DNA of 64,000 nucleotides, from positions 62,001 through 126,000 of the forward strand of contig JAKCPI010026415.1 of NCBI GenBank assembly GCA_023213315.1. The letters run 5' to 3'. The position numbers and the translations under genes were made by a program. A model generated the notes under the pieces. It did not search any database. It had not been told where the DNA came from and saw only the letters and a program-made list of their open reading frames with translations. Every line of letters begins with the position of its first letter. Within the stretch, counting starts at the first letter, position 1. The DNA is from Euborellia annulipes. Taxonomy: Eukaryota > Arthropoda > Insecta > Dermaptera > Anisolabididae. This document shows, one piece after another, positions 56,488-64,000 of the stretch.

Positions 56488-56521
56488 GACGTTTCGAACG
56501 CTCATCGCGCTCATAATCAGG
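56488..56521 (-). ncRNA. Hammerhead-like motif, mutated core
   Basis: Mirror of 57266-57304 but reads CTGATTA rather than CTGATGA, replacing the conserved G8; stem II (GAGCGC/GCGUUC) and GAAACGTCGACAG are intact. Expected to be inactive. Confidence 0.5.
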
Positions 56522-57265
56522 ACCTACGGTCAACAAATATTATTTATTCATATATTAAAAAGATTTACATAGACAATATTGCATCAGAGTATAATTACTT
56601 ACAGCTAGAAAAGTCATAAGCTTAGATGGATATAGCATGTCATATACAGATATTGATATATAAATTAATACTGATGATACATCAAAATAATATGAATTTT
56701 CTTAACAACTGTAAACAACAAAGGATTCCACAACAAATTGCAAAATTACAAGTTAGGCCTTTTATCAATTATTTTACAATTATAGTTAGGCGTTTGCTGT
56801 TTTTTAACCGAATGAGATTCTCTGCTGACCGATTAGTTATTTAAATATACTTTGTCCCCCATTCAATTAGTTAAGAATTCTAAAAATATAAAAATTAAAG
56901 AGAAAAAAAATGTTGTGTAAATTTAGAAACATTAAATATTTAAATAACTAATCGGTCAGCAGAGAATCTCATTCGGTTAAAAAACATCAAATGCCTAACT
57001 ATAATTGTAAAATAATTGATAAAAGGCCTATCTTGTAATTTTGTTGTGGAATCCTTTGTTGTTTACAGTTGTTAAGAAAATTTTTATAGATATTCATATT
57101 ATTTTGATGTATCATCAGTATTTATTTATATATCAATATCTGTTTATGACATGCTATACCCATCTAAGCTTATGACTTTTGTAGCTATAAGTAATTATAC
57201 TCTGATGCAATATTGTCTATGTAAATCTTTTTAATATATGAATAAATAATATTTGTTGACCGTAG

Positions 57266-57304
57266 GTCCTGATGATGAGCGCGATGAGCGTTCGAAACGT
57301 CGAC
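57266..57304 (+). ncRNA. Hammerhead-like motif with full core
   Basis: GUC (57266... 57268) - CUGAUGA (57269-57275) - U - stem II GAGCGC (57277-57282), loop GAUGA, GCGUUC (57288-57293) - GAAA (57294-57297) - CGUC (57298-57301) - GAC. Stem I is three pairs; stem II six pairs with one G-U. All core bases of the hammerhead consensus are present, with the same extra U seen in other copies. Downstream TTTGGCTGCCTAATTA. Confidence 0.55.
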
Positions 57305-57523
57305 AGAGAAAATTAAAAAATTTTGTTTTTTTGTGTTTGGCTGCCTAATTACTATCCCTTGAATAACTGACTTAAGATTGAATGATCTAATAACCCTGGA
57401 ATTAAAATTAAAATAGATTTAATTATTTTTATATTATTACATTTAAATTAAAAAAGTAAATGAATAAATGAAATTGAATTGGAAAAGTGTAAATGTTTTT
57501 TATTAAAAAAAAAAAAAAAAAAA

Positions 57524-58335
57524 ATGAAGTGAGTCTTTTAATAGTTATTTAATTTCGAATTTATTCCCAAGAGAATAAATCCCCGTTAGTTTGCAAGTGA
57601 ATTGTATTTTTATAAATATATTTGATAATTTTTATTCTTGGGCGTTCAGAGAACGATGCTACTAGAACCCGCTTGCTGGCTGCCTACCTGACAGGCGGCT
57701 GTCTTTCAGTTGAATTAGAGTCGAGCCATGAGTCATTCGTTTGTTCGTGTCTCTCTCTCTCTCTCTCTCTCGTGTTAGTTTCTTTTATATAGTGTTGTGA
57801 TTTGTGCAAATAAGACGACCATCCCCCAAACTCATTACTCCCCGTCTGGTCATCTTATTATTAAGGTATTTAATATCTGCATATCTCATTTGCATAATGG
57901 ATTAAATTTTTATTTTCAATTTTTTTTTCTCTCTTTAAAATATACTTAAGGTATACAAAATTATTCAAATTTTGAAATATAACTCTATAATCAAGTCGTG
58001 TACCAAGGGGAAAGGGTGAGAAAGGGTAAAAATCACCCTTCTAATAAACAAATAGTTTTTCTTTAAAAATTAAATTTAAAATAGAAAATTATTTTTTTGT
58101 TTACATTTAAGCAAATTGATTAATTTCTCTCCCTCTTCACCCTCCACCCCTCTAACAGCGAATTTAGCTCTCCTATAATATATTATTATTAATAATATTC
58201 TTAAACTTTTATCTCTTCGTCAGTGGTATAGTAAAAATTGTGATTTTTGGAGGTGGAATTTTTTTTTTTCACTGACTGAATGCTTTTCTTAAACAATTTC
58301 TCAACTCGCCTCCCCTAATTAAAAGTTTAAAAAAT
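57524..58335 (+). repeat. Long dispersed duplication, copy 2
   Basis: Matches 3284-4080 in order (AAGTGAGTCTTTTAATAGTT at the start; CT run; CAAATAAGACGACCATCCCC; GTCTGGTCATCTTATTATTA; TTTTTGGAGGTGGAATTTTT). The stem AATAAGACGACCA / TGGTCATCTTATT is better preserved here. It starts right after an A run near the duplication arm's end. Confidence 0.7.
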
Positions 58336-58539
58336 TCAGATTTTTTTTTTTTTAATATGTTTACTTTTCTGAGGCGAAACATGGCAGTTTTCGAGAATAT
58401 ACTTCCTTTGTTAGTATTTAGATATAATTCGATCCCCCTCAACTCACGCACCCCCTTATAGATATTCATTAATATATAGATCCGGGTTTAAATAAAGGGT
58501 CGGACTAAGCCGAGCGCACAACTATGCCCACCCACTACT
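58336..58539. other. No recognised feature
   Basis: AT-rich with a GGGTCGGACTAAGCCGAGCG patch at 58498-58520. Confidence 0.4.
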
Positions 58540-58930
58540 CAAGAAAAAAAATATTTGTCCCCCCCCTAGAGCCCCCCTGATGGTCCGATGTTATACATAT
58601 TATATATCATTTTACTCGGGAGGAAGTCTAGTTTCTGAATATGTAAAAAAAATTATAGGTTATGTAAGAAAAAAATTTTTGTCCCCCCCCCTAGAGCCCC
58701 CCTAATGGTCCGATGTTTACCAAAAGCTTTTCAGTTCTTGGTCTCTACCCCTAGTTTATGGGTGCAAAATTTCAAAACAATTGAATGAATAGTTTTTGAG
58801 TTTTCGTTGACGAAAAAAATTACCACAGACATACACACACACACACACACACACACAGACATCATTCCAAAAACTTCTTAAATGGATTCAGGGGACCTCA
58901 AAACGCATTTTGGCAGCTTCAGAAAAATTT
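58540..58930 (+). repeat. Microsatellite-bearing repeat with tandem unit
   Basis: Two units about 122 bases apart share CCCCCCTAGAGCCCCCCTGA and TGGTCCGATGTT. Then CAAAATTTCAAAACAATTGA, an AC run (58830-58856), CAGACATCATTCC, and TGGATTCAGGGGACCTCAAA, a block also present in Family A in reverse. Possibly a distant relative with the same microsatellite architecture. Confidence 0.5.
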
Positions 58931-59086
58931 CGATTTTTTTTACGATTACGTTAACTTTACCTGCCCAACCTACGGTTGATGGGCAAAGTTAATAATATTT
59001 TTAATGAGTAAATTTTTGGAAATTCTTTTTAAAATTGAAAATATCATGTCGTCTTTTTTTCTCTTACCTATATTTTAGATTAGTGG

Positions 59087-60373
59087 TTCTTAACAAGAGG
59101 TGGCTGCACCCCCAGAGTTGTGATAAAGCATTTTGAGGGGTGCTAGTCGATTTATAGAAATATTTTCATTTCTTTACGCAATAGATCAACAGCTTGAAAA
59201 TTTACAAAACGTGAAAGGGATAACTTTTTTTTTGGTGGACGGGTTATAGGGGTGCGAGCAAGCGCGGATCCAGAGATGTTTCTCGAGGAGGAGGGGCGTA
59301 ATCTGGTGTGACTGGTCGCACAGCACATTCATTTTTCTTTATTTCGGTAATTTAAATGCGCATTCTGTACTTGTTTTCCAGAAAATATATACAAATCAAA
59401 TTTTTAAGTAATAATTTTTAAAATTTTACATTAAAAATAAAATTTTTTCCCAAAAAAAAAAATATATTTTTCTCGAATCTCGGGGGAGGGTGTAAAGGAG
59501 GTAATAACCCCCCATTGTATCCGCCCTTGGGTGCGAGAATATATTTTGAGCCTCTAAGGAGTGCTAATTACAGAAAGGGTGTTAGGGACGGATTAATGCA
59601 ATTTTGTCGGTGAGTGCGGTTTTTTTTTTATTTAAGGTCTTTCTCAGCATCTAGGCCATTCAAGTTCAATTCAAATCATTCAAATTTTTTTTTTTTATAT
59701 GTCAAAAATATTAACTTGATATAAAATATAAAAAAAAAATTGTGAATGAATTGTGAATTTTTTCAACCTTTTATAAAATGGCTACTGATCAATTTAAATA
59801 AATAGGAACAGAGTCAAAAAGGCCATAGATGCCGAAAAAGACCTTAAATAAATAAATAAATAAAAAAACAAAAGGCAATTTGAACCATCAGGCCATTTAG
59901 ACCCCGTTCCTATTTATTTAAATTGGTTGGTAGCCAATTCAATTTAAATAAATTTTTGTCGCATGGGACTGGATGCGATTTTCGGTGGGGGCTGTTCGTT
60001 GGAAGATTCAATTTACAGAAGGGCTTCTTTGGAGATGAAAATTTTTAAATAATATCTTCAAATACTAGCACCATTAAGGTGATTTGTGACTTGAATTCAT
60101 AATTTAAAATATATTTTAGACGAAAAATCATAATTTCTTTGGATAACTTGTTTTTAAAACCTTTTCAATTTTTTCTCGGATGAGTCGCCCCTCTCTTCCC
60201 CCTCCCCTTTAATCCGTCCCTGACCAGTGTTTTAGAGATTTAGGTAATGAATTTGGAAATAAAATTTTTTCTTCATTCACTCAAAATAATATATCTTACG
60301 AACTAGTTTGTCCGAAAAACAGTTTGCCCTGAAACATACAAACACCCTCGTTCCACAGGTTAAGAACCGTGGA
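59087..60373. mobile_element. hAT-like element with AGTGGTTCTTAAC ends
   Basis: Left TAGTGGTTCTTAACAAG and right inverse GGTTAAGAACCGTGG, like the common hAT end CAGTGGTTCTTAACC. About 1.29 kb including one younger hAT-like insertion (59259-59529) and two SINE-2 tails (59795-59870 plus, 59885-59950 minus). Target duplication not clear; no transposase. Confidence 0.6.
59259..59529. mobile_element. hAT-like element with 8-bp TSD
   Basis: Ends CAAGCGCGGATCCAGAG and (reversed) CAAGGGCGGATACAATGG; flanked by GGTGCGAG at 59251-59258 and 59530-59537. 271 bp. Contains half of a Family A hairpin (AATCTGGTGTGACTGGTCGC). Confidence 0.88.
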
Positions 60374-60702
60374 CATAAAAATAAACTACATTAAATATAT
60401 CAATCTCTAGGATTGTGTATTTTCTAAGAGGTTTATTTCAGTTCAAAAAATTTTATATTTATTCTATCTCTCCACTAAAAAATTTCATCCCTCTTGACTT
60501 TATCTAATGCAAACTTCTGAGTAGTTTTATGTTGATTTCTAACTCCTGAATATGGTACAATTAGCAACCGAAACTTGTAGCCTTAGGGTTGATATAAAAA
60601 TTAGTTTTATTATAATAAAATCTACTAATAATTAATACCAAGATTATTTAAAAGTAATAGAAGAAAATAAATTGTTCTAATATTGATTATTTTATTTTTT
60701 AG
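60374..60702. other. No recognised feature; intron-like
   Basis: AT-rich DNA before exon cassette 4. Confidence 0.45.
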
Positions 60703-60813
60703 ATGCAGTATTGTTGAAGATGAAGTTGCATCGCTTCGCGGGAAGATCGATTCGCTTAGAGGAAGGAGATCGGCGCCTGAGATTCACTTCTTGCAGTGCA
60801 GTCACCACTTAAT
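60703..60813 (+). CDS. Candidate exon cassette 4 (111 nt)
   Basis: Between TTATTTTATTTTTTAG and GTGAGTAG, GC-richer than its surroundings, same length as cassette 2. In the phase of the other cassettes it reads AVLLKMKLHRFAGRSIRLEE then GDRRLRFTSCSAVTT and stops three bases before the donor. In another frame it is fully open (CSIVEDEVASLRGKIDSLRG then RRSAPEIHFLQCSHHL). So it is either a terminal-type exon in the first reading or belongs to a different phase. Protein not recognised. Confidence 0.4.
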
Positions 60814-60924
60814 GTGAGTAGTTCTTTATTATTATTTCTTTTTAATTTCGAAGATTTTCGCATTCGATATTTTACATAAATATAATTACTTGATAGTGCA
60901 AAATAATGTCAATTTGAAGAGATT

Positions 60925-61385
60925 TTTACTTTCTCTTACCTATATATATGTTATATATAATGAGAAAAAATGTGTATTCCTGGTGCGGGGGAGTGTATCC
61001 CTGTGTGTCCCTCAAGGTTCACTATACAGACCTGCTGCGGGTGTGTGTATCCCTCGATCATTTTTAATAATTTTTACTCTGGGTTGAAATTTTATATTTA
61101 AGTTAGGTACCCTCCCGGTCAGTTAAATTAAGCTCTTGAACAAAATCTTGAAACCCATCGCTCTCTATAATTGGACATTTGTTGTCTGTAGAGAGTTAGT
61201 TAACTGTAACTGACAGCGGGTGTTTGGAGTTATAGTTAAATAAATAAATAAATAAATAAAAATCGGCCAACAATTACTAGTGCTTTATTAAAGAACCTAT
61301 TCAGTTTTTTTCGATTTACTCAAAATTGTCTCTAACGATTTTGATTAAAATTCATAAATCAACTATTTTTAGTTGCTGTTTAAAA
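60925..61385 (+). repeat. Family A copy with a small retroinsertion
   Basis: Left palindrome, altered microsatellite region (GTGTATTCCTGGTGCGGGGG), GGGTTGAAATTTTATATTTA, insertion at 61148-61258, then AATCGGCCAACAATTACTAG to AAAAAGTATATCAG. Confidence 0.8.
61148..61258 (+). mobile_element. 111-bp insertion with TAAA tail
   Basis: Between AAAATC (61142-61147) and a second AAAATC (61259-61264) within the Family A block that normally reads CAAAATCGGCC. Sequence begins TTGAAACCCATCGCTCTCTA and ends in (TAAA)n. Looks like a short retroposed fragment; source unknown. Confidence 0.65.
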
Positions 61386-61459
61386 AGTATATCAGAGTAA
61401 TTATCATTTACAAGAAAAATTTGTAAATTTAGTATTCCAAACACACTAAAATTAAGATT

Positions 61460-62080
61460 TTTTTACTTTCTCTTACCTCTATAATATAGAGAGAAAGTAT
61501 TGGATTCATGTCAAAAATTCGATGTCGAGATTTTTATGAATATACACGTTTTGAGGTCCTCTGAGTCCAAAAAAAGTGGTTTTCGCGACATGGTCTGTCT
61601 GTCTCTGTGTGTCTGTGAACAAAATATCTCAAGAACGAAAAGAGCTAGGAGGTTGAAATTTTATATTTAAGTTAGGCACCCCCATGGGACGTGACACGAA
61701 GCTTTTGATCAAAATCGACCAAAGAGTACTAGTACTTTACTGATGCACTTTTTCAGTTTTTTTCGATTTTCTCAAAATTGGCTCCAACGATTTTTTTTTA
61801 AATTCAAAAATCAATTATTTTTTAGATTCTCTATAAAATGTATATTCTAATTTTGCCATTTAAATCTTCTGAAGACCACTTTACTCTTGTACTCCATAGA
61901 AAAGATAGGAGAAATGGTTGCCATGGTAACAAAATATAAATATTTTCCCATACTTATAAATTTTACATCTTGAAAATCGAATATACCGTACTGTCGGAAA
62001 CTAAATACATGTCGACACGAAAAATCTGGTGTGACAAGCACAGTGTGTTGTGGGCTGTGTGCCGGTCCCAGATTTTTTAT
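61460..62080 (+). mobile_element. Family A element, near full length
   Basis: Left palindrome ACTTTCTCTTACCTCTATAA, GTCTGTCTGTCTCTGTGTGT, whole body, GTCGACACGAAAAATCTGG, and a collapsed right hairpin (GACAAGCACAGTGTGTTGTG ... CCCAGATTTTTT). Confidence 0.88.
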
Positions 62081-63500
62081 ACTCCATTATTTCCCAGTTT
62101 TAACACATTGGAACATTTCACGAAAAATATTTTCTATTAAAAATCGATATATTGAAATGAATGCGCTTGTATATTTTTCGAGAGAATTCAAAGCAGATTG
62201 CGCAAAGAAATTTTTTTTTATAATATTTTAGAGTTTGAGGTGCTCGTTGGTTTAGTTCAAAAATACTAGGTCAATTCGTTTCATATTCCCTATTGGGAAG
62301 GTCATTTTCTTTTTGTTTAAAAAAATAATAAGCTTTTATCGATCGGTGAACTGAAAACACACTTCTGGAATTCACTTGGGCTACACTTTGAAAGAATTCA
62401 TTCTTAAGCAAATAATAGTAATAGCTATAAAATAGTAATTGCATGCAAAAAGTTTATTGACTTTTTTGCCCGTGTGTGTTCGTTATTGAATCTTGGATAA
62501 GTCGAGATATCTTTTTTTATATTGAAGTGAGAATATGCTTCTAAAGGGGGGTGGGGGATCTTTGAATCGTTCATGTCACCTTCTTTAACGAATATAGATA
62601 AAAGATTTTGATCAGGAAAATAAAAAATAAAAAAAATTCAAACAGTTTCACTAAATTTTTTTAGAGCAGTAAAATTCAGATCAAATATAGTCTATAATTT
62701 AAAATCCGATCATTAATAAAATAATAACTTTTACTTTCTCTTACCTATATGGAATCGTCCACATAATACGTAACGCGTTAGGGGGGTGGGGTCTGAACAA
62801 AACGTTACTAATTTTGCCATGGTGGACCCGGGGGTTTCTCTAGGGAACATAACAATTCAAAGTTGAATATATAAAATTTAAAAAAAGGTAGAATGATTTC
62901 CACAACAGTGGAAAAATAGAGTGATTGTTTGAGTCAAGAGGGAAAATTTGCAAAAAAAAAAAGTAAAATGATGAATTTGTATAAGAAATTTTATTCGGGA
63001 GGGAGGGGGTAAACTTATGTTGTAACAATATTTGTAGGGGGTTTGTTGTATGTGACTAACTGTGCCATGAGGGGGTGGGGGGACTGAAAATGGTCAAAAA
63101 GGGCCTTACGTAATATGTGAACGACTTGTATTTAATTTTTTTGCTTAGTCCAGTCTTCATGAAAAATCGCAACCAAATTTCTGATGACTTACACCTTGTA
63201 ATGGTTTAATAAATTTCAAAAAATTACATGTATATTTTATCAAATATCTCAAAAACTATTTAATATTTCGAAAAACTAAAAACTACTTTTTTATACGTTA
63301 AAAGAACCCGCAATCAAATTTTTAAAATTCAAAAAAATTTTTTATAAATTTCTACAAAAACCTAAAGTGCTCATTTGTCACAACCCATTGCAACCAAAAT
63401 TCGGAGATGAACAATTAGATGTTACAACAGTCCTAAATACAAAATTTCAACTTTCTACAACTAACAGTTTTTGCGGTATCCAAGAATATACCATTGCAAT
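62081..63500. other. AT-rich DNA; Family A left-end scrap at 62728
   Basis: TTTTACTTTCTCTTACCTAT at 62728-62749 only. 62750-63125 has G-rich runs and two inverse motifs (CACATAATACGTAACGCGTT and CTTACGTAATATGTGAACGA) that could be the ends of an unresolved element of about 380 bp. No gene. Confidence 0.45.
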
Positions 63501-63503
63501 AGT

Positions 63504-63655
63504 AAAAGCCCGGTAGTTAGGCAGCCCAAATGTCACACGCACACTTAAGCTTTCTTTTCTGCTTTGAAAAGCTATTTCTCACTAGACAAGAAAGTTTTAG
63601 TGTGCCAGTTGGGCTTCCTAACTACCGGGCTTTAGTCTCAATACTATTGCAATAG
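63504..63655. mobile_element. TIR element (AAGCCCGGTAGTTAGGCAGCC)
   Basis: Left AAAGCCCGGTAGTTAGGCAG and right inverse CCTAACTACCGGGCTTT, then AGTCTCAATACTATTGCAAT as in 30673-30930. Preceded by CCATTGCAATAGTA, so ATTGCAATAG lies on both sides. About 150 bp. Confidence 0.65.
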
Positions 63656-64000
63656 ATGATACATACATACGTACTAGATGTCACGAAAAAATATTCAAAA
63701 TATATTTTTACTTAAAACCGAAACGTCTTCTGAATTGAGATTTTTATTCGATAGAGGCTCTCCTCTTGGCTGACATCCTCTCTCTCCTGTGAATCATTCT
63801 AAACTAGTCAAATTGATGTCAAAATTTATATTTTCGTTGATTTTTGGACTTTCATTTACCTCAAACAAGGAAGTAAAAATGGAAAATTATACTTAATTTC
63901 ATAACTAACTCCAATTTTTATAGTCAAGAGGCAGGGAAATCTTCTACAATAAAACAGCATCAGGAAAAATTTTCATTAATTTTAGAAAATTAATTTAACC
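63656..64000. other. No recognised feature; one GAAACGTC
   Basis: ACCGAAACGTCTTCTGAATT at 63717-63736 carries the motif seen in hammerhead-like elements, but without a recognisable CTGA box. Otherwise AT-rich. Confidence 0.4.

Larger units (their letters stand above)
56400..57364. mobile_element. 965-bp foldback retroelement, 12-bp TSD
   Basis: Flanked by AACTGACTTAAG (56388-56399, 57365-57376); the left duplication arm has the unoccupied site at about 52672-52684. Nearly the whole insertion is a palindrome with arms from 56428 and to 57362 (ATTCAAGGGATGATAATTAG, GGCAGCC; CATGCTATACCCATCTAAGC), meeting near 56890. Each arm has a hammerhead-like motif. Small AT-driven open frames in the arms show no domain. 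Structure and TSD suit an inverted Penelope-like element dimer. Confidence 0.8.
56011..57478 (-). repeat. Right arm of the 5-kb inverted duplication
   Basis: Reverse counterpart of 52570-53115, interrupted by the 965-bp foldback at 56400-57364. The flanking SINE-1 head scrap (CGCCAAGCCCGAGGGC) and GTGATGCGGAGCAATTAAAC are shared with the left arm. Confidence 0.85.

Noticed and set aside
56434..56844. Two AT-rich open frames in the 965-bp foldback
   Set aside because: No reverse transcriptase or GIY-YIG signature; the palindromic counterpart does not preserve the frames.
3284..58335. Full LTR retrotransposon with its two LTRs 54 kb apart
   Set aside because: No gag-pol, primer-binding site or matching TSD, and two unrelated genes plus dozens of elements lie between.
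1..64000. CRISPR array or bacterial operon
   Set aside because: No regularly spaced repeats with unique spacers; composition, introns and retroelements are eukaryotic.

Overview
The window is AT-rich, repeat-saturated animal DNA, almost certainly from an insect. The one gene identified with confidence is the first coding exon of ether-a-go-go (eag, a KCNH voltage-gated K+ channel). It lies on the minus strand at 20608-20686, and its N-terminus reads like insect EAG, ending in a consensus GTAAGT donor. About 20.6 kb of intron 1 follows without a recognisable second exon. The repeat style (very AT-rich, dense short nonautonomous elements, long introns) suggests a hemipteran such as a planthopper, but that is inference.

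Layout. 1-20600 is intron 1 of eag (minus strand) packed with repeats. 20608-21340 holds the eag start exon, its presumed 5' UTR/promoter with a palindromic CRE-like site, and just upstream a candidate terminal exon of another minus-strand gene (21158-21336, with a possible partner exon at 25024-25098). From 28 kb to 61 kb the plus strand carries four isolated exon-like cassettes (28499-28618, 37688-37798, 50132-50248, 60703-60813), 9-12 kb apart. All are multiples of three and all are followed by GTGAGT. The first two look like diverged duplicates sharing one open phase. I do not recognise the protein.

Everything else is mobile DNA. (1) Family A, about 700 bp, has roughly 25-30 copies or pieces; it is bounded by two palindromes with a GT/GTCT microsatellite and is structurally like Helentron-associated elements. 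(2) A heterogeneous set of foldback elements carries a hammerhead-like motif (CUGA-N-GA, hairpin, GAAACGU) and often a downstream TGGCTGCC block, with 11-13 bp target duplications. They resemble Penelope-like retroelement termini. (3) Helitrons end in hairpin + CTAG. (4) tRNA-derived SINEs form two families. (5) A 5'-truncated RTE-like LINE has an 18-bp target duplication. (6) TIR elements are hAT-like with 8-bp duplications, Harbinger-like with TAA, mariner-like with TA, and several unclassified MITEs.

The insertions are nested deeply enough to give a relative chronology, including a SINE inside a MITE at one locus and the same MITE inside the same SINE at another. The most unusual content is the dense population of hammerhead-like foldback retroelements, the two-hairpin Family A, and the recurring in-phase exon cassettes head-to-head with eag.
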